From CBDCWT01 sp965223305 (GTDB lineage: Bacteria; Planctomycetota; Planctomycetia; Pirellulales; Pirellulaceae): 64,000 nucleotides of DNA. Where the stretch lies: contig CBDCWT010000061.1 of NCBI GenBank assembly GCA_965223305.1, positions 124,001 through 188,000 of the forward strand, written 5' to 3'. A program made the translations under genes and the position numbers. Positions within the stretch are counted from its first letter, which is position 1, and each line of letters starts with the position of its first letter. Of the stretch, positions 35,932 to 44,385 are shown piece by piece. The notes beneath the pieces are model-generated. The model was given only the letters and a program-made list of their open reading frames with translations. It was not told the DNA's origin and did not search any database.

Positions 35932-37509
35932 ATGGCAGCCATCGCCACGGTACTGACCCTACTCTGCTGTTCATCCGTGGTCGCGGCCGCCGAGTGGCCT
36001 CGCTTTCGCGGGCCCAACGGTGCAGGGATCGCCGTCGGAGATGAACCGCTGCCGAGCCAGCTCGATGACGATCATCTCCTTTGGAAAGTCACCTTGCCGG
36101 CGGGGCGTTCTTCGCCGGTCGTGACCAACGGTCGTCTCTACCTGACCGGAATGCGAGGCGACAATGCCACGACGCTCTGCCTCGACACGTCAAGCGGCCA
36201 GCTTCTCTGGGAGAAACAGGCACCGCGGCAGGAAGCAGGAGAGTTGGCGTATGGTGGTGGCTATGCGCAGTGCACCTGTGTAACCGACGGCAAGCATGTG
36301 ATCAGTTTCTTCGGTTCAGCAGGCATGATCTGCTACGCCACGGACGGTGAACAGATTTGGCACAAGGAGTTTCCATCATTCAACACACAGTTCGGCGTAG
36401 GCAGCTCACCAATCATCGTCGACGACCGAATTATCCTCAGCCAAGATTTCGATACCGATTCGTTTATCATGGCGATCGACATGCGCACCGGCGAAACGAT
36501 TTGGGAGACAGAGCGCCCGGACTTCATTGCCAATTTCGCCACACCAGTTGTTTGGGACAACGCTGGAGAGCGGCAAGTGGTGGTTCCTGGTAGCCTGCTG
36601 GTGATCGGTTACGACATCGAAACCGGCAGCCAGATCTGGTCGGTCAGCGGACTGTCGTGGAGCGTCATTTCGACGCCGGTCATTGGTAACGATGGAACGT
36701 TGTACGTCAGCGCGACCGGGCCTGGTGAAGGAGAAGGCGCGATTCCGCTACCTCCTTTCGACGAGGCACTGGACAATTCGGACCGCGACGGAAGCGGCAC
36801 ATTCAACCGGGAGGAATTCGAGGAGTTTGGGCCCCGCTCGGGCTTCTTTCTCACAGTCGACCGCAACAAAGACGGGGAAATTGTCCGCCCGGAGTACGAC
36901 TACATCGACCATCTCTGGAGTCAATCGCGGGACGGGCTGTTGGCAATTCAGCCCGGTGGTGTCGGCGACATCACTGCAACTCATGTCAAATGGGCTTACC
37001 GCCGCCCGCTGCCCAATACTCCGTCTCCGTTGTTTCACGACGGGCATCTTTATATGGTCAAGAACGCCGGCATTGTGACCAGCGTCGATGCAGCCACCGG
37101 TGAGCGGGTCAAAGAGGGGCGAGTCAAAGGGCGAGGAGACTACTACAGTTCACCGGTACTGGCGGACGGCAAGATCTACATGGCGAGCGAGCGGGGAGAC
37201 CTGAGCGTGATCGCCGCGCGCCCCAAATGGAAACAGATTGGCGGGGGCGCATTGGGTGAAGAAATCTACGCGACTCCCGCCGTTGTTCACGGTCGTCTCT
37301 ATGTGCGAACCACCGAGCAGCTTTTCTGTTTCGGTTTTCAAGACCTCGGCGCCGAGCGGCAACGCAGAGCTTCTGCGCTGCCGGTGGCCACCAGATGGTT
37401 GCTGTTCGCCGGCGGAGTCTGCGTTCTCGCCTGCGCTGGAGGGGTCCTCTGGAAGTTATTGCGAAAACGACATAGTAGGGCGGATACTGAAACGGCTACC
37501 GGGCAATAG
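35932..37509 (+). CDS. PQQ-type beta-propeller protein with inserted EF-hands and a C-terminal anchor (copy 1)
   Basis: About 525 residues from ATG 35932. A signal segment (ATVLTLLCCSSVVAAA) precedes a propeller with WPRFRGPNGAG at the start and repeated DG..YLTG, GQLLWE and GRLYVRT blades. Between blades lie two EF-hand-like loops (DRDGSGTFNREE and DRNKDGEIVRPE, about residues 283-325), an unusual insertion that suggests calcium control. A transmembrane helix (WLLFAGGVCVLACAGGVLW) and a basic tail close the protein, so the propeller faces the periplasm. The next gene is a close paralogue. GTG 35890, adding a basic n-region, is an alternative start. A PQQ dehydrogenase function is not assured, since the usual PQQ and metal ligands are not obvious. 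Confidence 0.83.
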   Translation: MAAIATVLTLLCCSSVVAAAEWPRFRGPNGAGIAVGDEPLPSQLDDDHLLWKVTLPAGRSSPVVTNGRLYLTGMRGDNATTLCLDTSSGQLLWEKQAPRQEAGELAYGGGYAQCTCVTDGKHVISFFGSAGMICYATDGEQIWHKEFPSFNTQFGVGSSPIIVDDRIILSQDFDTDSFIMAIDMRTGETIWETERPDFIANFATPVVWDNAGERQVVVPGSLLVIGYDIETGSQIWSVSGLSWSVISTPVIGNDGTLYVSATGPGEGEGAIPLPPFDEALDNSDRDGSGTFNREEFEEFGPRSGFFLTVDRNKDGEIVRPEYDYIDHLWSQSRDGLLAIQPGGVGDITATHVKWAYRRPLPNTPSPLFHDGHLYMVKNAGIVTSVDAATGERVKEGRVKGRGDYYSSPVLADGKIYMASERGDLSVIAARPKWKQIGGGALGEEIYATPAVVHGRLYVRTTEQLFCFGFQDLGAERQRRASALPVATRWLLFAGGVCVLACAGGVLWKLLRKRHSRADTETATGQ

Positions 37510-37624
37510 ACAACAGCCGATGGCGGTTCGCCTCAAAAAGCGTGGACCGCGTTCTCCCAGTGATGGGGGTTTTGTTACATTGAATCTATCGAACTCAACG
37601 GCCGACTGCGCCAGGAAGAAGCTC

Positions 37625-39187
37625 ATGGGTCTCTTCAAAACCGCCCTTCCCTTTCGGATCGTGCTTGTTTGGATGTTGTCTGCGAGCGCGCTGTGCGCTG
37701 GGTCCTGGGAGCAGTTTCGCGGCGCCAATGCAACGGGCGTCGCCGTCGGAGACCAGCCGTTACCCACAGAGTTTGACGATGAGCTTCTGTTCTGGAAGAC
37801 CGCGTTGCCGCCCGGCCGTTCTTCTCCGGTGATCGCCAACGGCCGAATCTACTTGACGGCCGCGCGCGATCGGGTCGATCTGTTCACGATCTGCCTAGAC
37901 CAGGCAACGGGGGAAGTACTTTGGGAGCAACCGGCTCCAATTACCAAGCTGCTCGCCCTGTCGCTCAATGGTGGTCAGGCGCAGTCGTCATGCGCCGCCA
38001 ACGATCAATATGTTGTCAGCTATTTTGGCTCCTCGGGGCTAATCTGCTACGACCGGGACGGCAGCCAAATCTGGCACAAGGAAATCCCACCCATTAACAC
38101 TCAATTTGGCACCGGCAGTTCGCCAATCTTGGTCGATGAGTGGGTAATTGTGAGCCAGGACTCGGAGACCGATTCGTTCCTGATGGCGGTAAATCTCGCT
38201 GATGGCGAGGAGATCTGGAAAACGCAACGCCCCTTGGTCAGCTCCAGCTTTGCCACGCCGGTGATTTGGGACAACGCTGGAAAACGCCAGGTCGTCGTCG
38301 CCGGCAGTTTGCGCGCTGCGGGCTACGATTTGGAAACCGGCGCCGAAGCATGGTCGGTGCGAGGACTCTCTTGGTGTGTCGTGTCGACGCCGGTCGTCGG
38401 CGGTGACGGGGTTCTCTACGTCAACGCAACGTCGCCAGGCGAGGGAGAGGGGGTCATCATTTTGGAACCCTTTGATGAGGCTCTTGCGGCCTCAGATCGC
38501 GACGGTGACGGGGCCTTCAACCGAGACGAATTTGAGGAATTCGGTCCCCGTGCCAACCACTTTCCCACACTCGATCGCGACAAAGACGGGCTCGTTGTGC
38601 GGGAGGAATACGACTACATCAACCGTCTCTGGACCGACTCGCAAAACGTGATGCTGGCAATCAAGCCTGGTGGCGAAGGAGACATCACCGACTCACACGT
38701 AGCCTGGACGCAAACGAAATCGCTGCCTTTCGTAACATCACCTATCTACTTCCAAGGCCATCTGTTTACGGTCAGAGATTCTGGAATCGTCAACTGTGTG
38801 AACGCAGAGTCTGGTAAACAGACCAAACAAGGGCGCCTTTCTAGTCGGGGCGACTTCTACAGTTCCCCAGTCGCTGGTGACGGCAAGGTTTATTTTGCTA
38901 GTTCTGAAGGGGATGTGAGTGTGGTTAGTGCTCAACCCAAGTGGAGGGAGATCGGGCACACACAATTTGACGAAGAAATCTACGCCACCCCTGCCCTGCT
39001 CGACGGACGGGTTTATCTACGGACCGCAAATCACCTGTACTGCTATGGCTACAAAGATCCCGAGGCGGAACGGGAGCGCCGTGCTGCGGCCATCCCGGCC
39101 AGAACGTGGTGGGCGCTGGGAGTCGTGGGTGTCTGCCTTTTCCTCGGAGTCGCTGGTTGGGGAGCACGTGCGGCGCTGCGTCGGTGA
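37625..39187 (+). CDS. PQQ-type beta-propeller protein with inserted EF-hands (copy 2)
   Basis: 520 residues, a tandem paralogue of the gene 115 bases upstream with the same order: signal peptide (RIVLVWMLSASALCAG), propeller start WEQFRGANATGVA, then the paired EF-hand loops DRDGDGAFNRDE and DRDKDGLVVREE at about residues 290-330, the SNVDG-like last blades and a final helix (WWALGVVGVCLFLGVAGWG). The overall similarity is high along the whole length, which indicates duplication followed by divergence. The ATG at 37625 is in frame with and far downstream of the longest open frame; the extra upstream codons carry no domain. The two may act as a pair with the broken sulfite-oxidase-like gene that follows. 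Confidence 0.83.
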   Translation: MGLFKTALPFRIVLVWMLSASALCAGSWEQFRGANATGVAVGDQPLPTEFDDELLFWKTALPPGRSSPVIANGRIYLTAARDRVDLFTICLDQATGEVLWEQPAPITKLLALSLNGGQAQSSCAANDQYVVSYFGSSGLICYDRDGSQIWHKEIPPINTQFGTGSSPILVDEWVIVSQDSETDSFLMAVNLADGEEIWKTQRPLVSSSFATPVIWDNAGKRQVVVAGSLRAAGYDLETGAEAWSVRGLSWCVVSTPVVGGDGVLYVNATSPGEGEGVIILEPFDEALAASDRDGDGAFNRDEFEEFGPRANHFPTLDRDKDGLVVREEYDYINRLWTDSQNVMLAIKPGGEGDITDSHVAWTQTKSLPFVTSPIYFQGHLFTVRDSGIVNCVNAESGKQTKQGRLSSRGDFYSSPVAGDGKVYFASSEGDVSVVSAQPKWREIGHTQFDEEIYATPALLDGRVYLRTANHLYCYGYKDPEAERERRAAAIPARTWWALGVVGVCLFLGVAGWGARAALRR

Positions 39188-39263
39188 CCCGTCGCGACGA
39201 TTTTCATCTACAATCCAATGGTCGGCCCCACCCTCCCCTTGACGTGACCAGGAGACTGATGCG

Positions 39264-40528
39264 ATGTCGGAAGAAGGCGAACGACTACTCGTCGAACACG
39301 AAACGGTTACGCGGCGCTGGTTGCTTGGCACCGGTGCGCTGGGCGCGATGGCGCTGAAAGCGTGGCCACTCAATGCCGCCGAGCGGCCGTCGGAGTTGGC
39401 GGCAGCCGTTTCGCGCATCGAGTCGTACATGACGCCGCAGGCGGAGTTTCGTGACGTCTCGCGGGGCCGACCGCTACCGCACACCTTGCCGGCAGAGACC
39501 AAACAGCAGGTCGGGTTGACTCGGGATAGCTGGAAGTTGAACGTAATTAGTGACGAAGAGCACCGCGGCTCGCTTGCGCTCGCCGCTGTCTGAGCAAAAA
39601 GGTGAACGCGTTCGACTTTCCGAGTTTGATGGAGCTAGCCAAGCAGCACGCAGTACGATTTCCCAAGGTGATGACCTGCCTAAATATTGGCTGTCCACTG
39701 GGAATGGGTGTCTGGGAAGGAGTCCCGCTTCGTCATCTGCTGTGGTTGGCCCAACCCACCGAAAACCTGCGGCGCGTCTTCTACTACGGTTACCACAACG
39801 ACGATTCGAAGCAGATGTTCCGCAGCTCGCTGCCGGTCAGGCCCGCATCCTGGAAGACCCCTTCGATCTCCCGCCGGTCATTCTTTGTTACAAGCTGAAT
39901 GGCGAGTGGCTGAACAGCGAGCGGGGTGGCCCGGTCCGGATTGTGGTCCCCGGAGGCCTATGGCTTCAAGTCGATCAAGTGGCTCACACATGTGGTGTTG
40001 TCCAACATCGCGCATGCCAACGGACACCTATGCAATCAAGAACAACGATGTGGACAGCCCGTTGAAGTCATTTGCGGCGACGCTCGGTGTTCCTAAAGAG
40101 TTGGAGCCAGACAAACCGTTCGCAGTCACCGGCTATGCTCAGGCAGGAATCTCAGGGCTCAAGAAGGTCCAGGTTGTGGGTACAAGCGGAGGACGAGGAG
40201 TGGGGACCGGGCGCGATAAACACTTTGCGCGAGCGCCCTGGATCGATGCCGAGGTCCTGCCTCCGCCAGCTGCCTGGGGTGGGTGGGCTGCCTGAGGATT
40301 CCATCCCGCGCCGAACGTATGGATTTGACGATGCCGGGAGACCGCTTAACTGGCCTCTGCGACTGACGAAGGTGCATTGGGCAGTCATGCTGCCGGGGCT
40401 GGCCGCAGGCAAGTACATCCTCCGCTCGCGGGACGGTCGACGAGAAAGGGCATGCCCAGCCGATGCCGCGGCCGTTCAGAAAGTCCGGCCATGCAGCAAT
40501 CGAGCGGGTTCCGATCACGGTTGGCTAG
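39264..40528 (+). pseudogene. Sulfite oxidase/molybdopterin-type oxidoreductase, multiply frameshifted
   Basis: A Tat-like leader (TRRWLLGTGALGAMA) starts a sequence that runs through several reading frames. Recognisable pieces are: AFDFPSLMELAKQ, RFPKVMTCLNIGCPLGMGVWEGVPLRHLL and VFYYGYHNDDSKQMF in one frame; DPFDLPPVILCYKLNGEWLN and YAIKNNDVDSPL in others; then LPLRLTKVHWAVMLPGLAAGKYILR; and finally AQPMPRPFRKSGHAAIERVPITVG, ending at the TAG of 40526-40528. These match the sulfite oxidase / SoxC family (molybdopterin-binding plus the Mo-co dimerisation domain). At least five frame changes are needed, so it is either a decayed gene or a badly assembled stretch. The stop TAG is the target site of hairpin element copy 3. 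Confidence 0.7.
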
Positions 40529-40702
40529 CCCGGATTATTCATGAAGATCGTCGCGAGAGGTTGTAAGTACGTTCGTGGCAAGGAAGGCGAGCAGTTCTTC
40601 CGCAGGCGTATTGAAGCAATACGTCGAGGGAGAATTGTGAAGCATGACGAAGCCAAGGATGGACTTACGACCTCGCAGCAGATCGCTCATGAATAATTCG
40701 GG
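40529..40702 (-). mobile_element. Hairpin MITE family A, copy 3 (174 bp)
   Basis: In the same orientation as copy 2, bounded by CTAG at 40525-40528 and 40703-40706. It is inserted immediately behind the TAG of the broken sulfite-oxidase-like gene. The ends are CCCGGATTATTCATGA and TCATGAATAATTCGGG. The lower arm differs from copy 2 by a few bases (gcatgacgaagccaagg against gcatgagccacgg), changes that lie in unpaired or bulged parts of the hairpin. Confidence 0.88.
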
Positions 40703-40776
40703 CTAGCGGACGCCCAGCTGAGGTTGCGGGATAGCAATCCGGCGGACCAGCCAGGCTTCCGGCCTGGCCGCTCGGG

Positions 40777-41913
40777 TTAGTGCCGCTGCCAACAATCAGC
40801 TGCCCATCGGCAGAGATGCCCGCTGCCGCAGATAGCGTCCAACTCTGACTGCTCGGCCGGCGGCAGCAGCGACCTAACGCTCAAGATTGCGGTACTCTGC
40901 TGCCAGATGAATGCCTCATCAGGCACTCCGTCCGCGTACATCCGCCCCACGATCACGGTTCCATCGATCGATGCGGCAGCAGGATAGTTGTAGAGCCAGT
41001 CCGGGTGCGGCGCCAGGCCAAAAGTCCCTCCATCAGCCGTCCAGGCAAACGCCTCCTCGCCGGTTACCGAGTAAAGATCCCCGGAGATCGTGCGACCGTC
41101 CCCCGAAATTGCAGTGGCTTGACTGACGATCTCCTGATCGAAGTTCCCGACTGGCAACATCCCCTCGTCCTCAGTCCAGCGAAAGGCCGTAGTCGTTTGA
41201 GCCGACTTTGCTTGTCCCACGACAATCGTCCCATCGTGCGAAACCGCGTACGCCTGGCTTTCGGTTGTGCTGGTCGGCAGGTTCCCTAACCCTACCAAGC
41301 CCCGGTCGGGCGTCCAGCGAAAGGCCTCTTCACCCCGAGCCGATCGGCTGGTACCGACCACGACATGGCCATCTCGCGAAACAGCGGTTGCCACGCTGAA
41401 GAAATCTCCGCCCGGCAGATCCCCGAGGCCCTGCATGCCATGCTGTGCCGTCCAACGGAACGCCTCTCGCCCCAACGCCGACTCACTGACCCCCACGATG
41501 ACGAGACCTGCCGCCGAAACCGCCCGAGCCTCGCTCCGGAAGTCGCCGCCCGGAAGATCGCCCAAGCCCCGCAACCCGTCCGCCTCCGACCAGCAGAAGG
41601 CCTCCAGACCAGATGTGGACTCACTAGTTCCGACCACAAACGCGCCATCTGGTGAGATCCCGTGGGCTTGGCTCAGGAAGACACCGCCTGGCAAATCTCC
41701 CAAACCACGAAGCTCCAACCGCTCTGTTGGCAGAGCGGCTGGTGGGTCCTGCTGGCGGCATCCTAAACAGATGATCGCCGCGAGCAAAAAGAGAAAACGA
41801 CGCCCGGCTCCATTCTGCCAAACGGCGCACCGAAGGCGATTGCGACAGGTTCTGTTACCAGGGTGCCCGGAATGCCAAAACGGAGCCAGACATCGTTTGC
41901 GTTCCAGCTTCAT
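40777..41913 (-). CDS. HAF-repeat (autotransporter-type repeat) lipoprotein
   Basis: 378 residues. A basic N-terminal part leads to a hydrophobic segment and lipobox (FLLAAIICLGC, Cys at about 52), so it should be a lipoprotein. Then follow at least six HAF repeats of about 40-45 residues (LGDLPGGxFxSxAxAVSxDGxVVVGxSxS and AFRWTxxxGM), a repeat found in bacterial extracellular proteins of unknown function. Its ATG overlaps the stop of the FadJ-type gene upstream (ATGA), so it may be translated from the same message, although a downstream start nearer the lipobox is possible. The C-terminus ends in a short tail (LCRWAADCWQRH) that looks truncated or altered. Confidence 0.78.
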   Translation of the reverse strand: MKLERKRCLAPFWHSGHPGNRTCRNRLRCAVWQNGAGRRFLFLLAAIICLGCRQQDPPAALPTERLELRGLGDLPGGVFLSQAHGISPDGAFVVGTSESTSGLEAFCWSEADGLRGLGDLPGGDFRSEARAVSAAGLVIVGVSESALGREAFRWTAQHGMQGLGDLPGGDFFSVATAVSRDGHVVVGTSRSARGEEAFRWTPDRGLVGLGNLPTSTTESQAYAVSHDGTIVVGQAKSAQTTTAFRWTEDEGMLPVGNFDQEIVSQATAISGDGRTISGDLYSVTGEEAFAWTADGGTFGLAPHPDWLYNYPAAASIDGTVIVGRMYADGVPDEAFIWQQSTAILSVRSLLPPAEQSELDAICGSGHLCRWAADCWQRH

Positions 41914-43994
41914 GAATAGTACGCCCCGAATCCTTGCTCTTGGGCAACGAGAGTTTCGATCAGTGGTGCTGGCTGCCAGAAGTCGTCTCTATCTTGCTGT
42001 TGGTACTTTTTCAACTTGGCCAGCACGTTGGGCAACCCGATCGTGTCGGCAAAGTACATCGGGCCACCTCGATACATCGGCCAGCCGAAGCCATGAACCC
42101 AGACAACATCGACGTCACTGGGGCGTAAGCTGATCCCTTCTTGCAGGATCTTGGCTCCTTCGTTGATCAGCGGATAAATGGCCCGCTCGAGAATCTCTTC
42201 GTCGCTAAATGGCCGACGCACGACACCTCTTTTCGCGGAGAGTTTCTCAATCACCTTTTGGACTGCGGGCGCCGGGCTCCTGGCTCCAGTTTTCGGATCG
42301 TAGTCATAGTAGCCGGCGTCCACTCGTTGGCCGCGCCGGCCTATTTCACAGAGACGCTCACGCACCGACTTCGTTTGCGATGGCTCCGTGTTCCAGCCGA
42401 CGTCAAGCCCGGCAAGATCGTCGTTCGCAAACGGCCCCAGTGGCATTCCAAATTCATAGATGACCCGATCGACGTCCCAGGGTAGCGGGCCGTCATAGAT
42501 CATCTTCTCCGCCTGAGTGCGGCACTGGAGCATCATTCGGTCACCGATCAGTCCCGGGCCAACCTTGGCGACGACGGCCACCTTGCCCACCCGTTTGACC
42601 AGATTCATGATCGTGGCCAACGCCGTGTTCGAAGTCCTTTCGCCGCGCACCACTTCACAGAGCTTCGTGGTATGAACAGGGTCAAAAAAGTGTGTGCCTA
42701 ATACGAGTTCCGGGCGCCCTGTGACAGCAGCGAGAGTGTTGATATCGAGCGCTGAAGTGTTGGTCGAAAGGATGGCTCCCTCTTTTACCACTTCGTCCAG
42801 CTGTCGGAAGATCTTCTTCTTCAGACCAAGGAACTCGACGTCGTTTTCGACGACAAGGTCACAGTCCGCGAGGTTGTTCAAGCTGGGTGACGGTACGAAG
42901 TTCTCCAGACGCCTATCTGCCTCGACCCTTGATAAACTTCCACTCTCTACTCGCTGATCGTATTTTTCGCGAACGGCATCCACGCCTCGATCGAGCGCCT
43001 CACCATCTACGTCGACGAAACTCACGGCCAGGCCGGCATCCAGAAAACCGATCGCGATCTCGCCTCCTGCCATCCCGGCACCGAGCACGCCGACCCTGTG
43101 GATTTGAATCCGAGCCGTATCCTTGGGGACGTCCGGGATCTTGTTCGCCTGCCGCGCGGCAAAGAAGCAATATCGCTGCGCTGCCGACTTATCGCCTTGC
43201 ACCAACACCTGGAAACGCTCTCGTTCCCTGCGAATACAGTCGTCGTAGGGTAGAGTCACCGAGTCTTCGACGCACCGAATGATCGCTTCGGGAGCCTCGA
43301 AGCCGCGTGTTTCCTCAGCGATCGTCGCGCGAAAGCTGTTGAACAGATCTGCGGCTTGCTGACTGCCCTCGATCTTCGTCTCTAGATCACGGACTTTGAC
43401 TAGTGGGCGGCCCTCAACCACTACCTTCTTGGCAAAGGCCAAGCCGCCTTCGAGCAGGTCCTCAACAATCTCATCGACAAGGCCGCACTCCAATGCGAAC
43501 TTTGCATCGACCGGTTCGCCCGATGTCATCATTTCGAGCGCTTTCTGAACGCCGACAATCCGTGGCAACCGCTGTGTGCCTCCGGCGCCCGGCAGCAGAC
43601 CTAACTTCACTTCCGGCAGACCGAACTGGGCGGAATCGACGGCAATCCGGAAGTGACAGCAGAGCGCGGTTTCCAATCCACCACCCAGGGCTGTTCCGTG
43701 GATGGCGGAGATTATCGGCTTGGGCGCGCTCTCGATGGTATCGTGCACATCGAGCAGCGATATGCCGCGCGGTGGAAGCCCAAACTCGCGAATGTCCGCA
43801 CCAGCAAAATAGGTGCGCCCCTTGCAAACGACCAGCATGGCGTCGGCTGAATCGTCACCACTGGCTTGCATCACCGCCGAGTGCAACCCGTTGCGGACGC
43901 ATTCGCTCAGGGCGTTCACCGGCGGGTTATCGATGCTGATGATGGCGACTCCATCCGTTACTTCCAGTTCGACCGAATCGCTAACCTTCACCAT
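41910..43994 (-). CDS. fadJ: FadJ/FadB-type multifunctional enoyl-CoA hydratase/3-hydroxyacyl-CoA dehydrogenase
   Basis: About 694 residues from ATG 43994, which has GGAGG five bases upstream; earlier in-frame starts lack one. The N-terminal crotonase domain has the oxyanion-hole block HGTALGGGLETALCCHFRIA and PEVKLGLLPGAGGTQRLPR. The dehydrogenase part starts at VGVLGAGMAGGEIAIGFLDAG, with NTSALDINTLA, GTHFFDPVHTTKLCEVVRG and the C-terminal domain that includes PFANDDLAGLDVG. It performs steps two and three of beta-oxidation in the cytoplasm. No thiolase is found in the window. The symbol is by architecture only; FadB and FadJ cannot be told apart here. Confidence 0.88.
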   Translation of the reverse strand: MVKVSDSVELEVTDGVAIISIDNPPVNALSECVRNGLHSAVMQASGDDSADAMLVVCKGRTYFAGADIREFGLPPRGISLLDVHDTIESAPKPIISAIHGTALGGGLETALCCHFRIAVDSAQFGLPEVKLGLLPGAGGTQRLPRIVGVQKALEMMTSGEPVDAKFALECGLVDEIVEDLLEGGLAFAKKVVVEGRPLVKVRDLETKIEGSQQAADLFNSFRATIAEETRGFEAPEAIIRCVEDSVTLPYDDCIRRERERFQVLVQGDKSAAQRYCFFAARQANKIPDVPKDTARIQIHRVGVLGAGMAGGEIAIGFLDAGLAVSFVDVDGEALDRGVDAVREKYDQRVESGSLSRVEADRRLENFVPSPSLNNLADCDLVVENDVEFLGLKKKIFRQLDEVVKEGAILSTNTSALDINTLAAVTGRPELVLGTHFFDPVHTTKLCEVVRGERTSNTALATIMNLVKRVGKVAVVAKVGPGLIGDRMMLQCRTQAEKMIYDGPLPWDVDRVIYEFGMPLGPFANDDLAGLDVGWNTEPSQTKSVRERLCEIGRRGQRVDAGYYDYDPKTGARSPAPAVQKVIEKLSAKRGVVRRPFSDEEILERAIYPLINEGAKILQEGISLRPSDVDVVWVHGFGWPMYRGGPMYFADTIGLPNVLAKLKKYQQQDRDDFWQPAPLIETLVAQEQGFGAYYS

Positions 43995-44385
43995 GTCGGC
44001 CTCCGCCGTTCGAGTCATTTCATGTCGTGGTGGTGACAGCCCCGACGCAAGCCATGTTCGCAGCGCGGGGCCGCACGATCGCCTCCTTCGGGCCGGAAGA
44101 GACGCTATCAAATTAGCAGGCTGCGTGAGTCGTCGCGAGGCGGGTGCCTGACGTCACGCACAGCGCGAACATCAGCCAAAGTCCGCGCTGCTCTTGAGGA
44201 TTTCTTGTAGCCGAATTCGCCAGAATTTGGACGAATCGGCAACCCGCCAAACTCTGGCGAGTTCGGCTACGAGGAGCCACAGGATCAGCAGGATGGCCGG
44301 CGACCGTGACAAATCAGCCGCTGGGCGTTAGCCCACGGTTTGCACGGTAACCAGCGCTCCGATCTACCTCGGCTCCGCAGGACAC
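43995..44385. repeat. Repeat block between Nramp-like and FadJ-type genes
   Basis: Contains an inverted GTAG pair at 44207-44270 (left arm with gaattcgccagaattt, right arm with actctggcgagttc) and a GTTA-loop repeat at about 44311-44341. The rest shows nothing. The gap of about 390 bases and its hairpins probably end the upstream operon's message and separate it from the FadJ-type gene. Confidence 0.7.
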
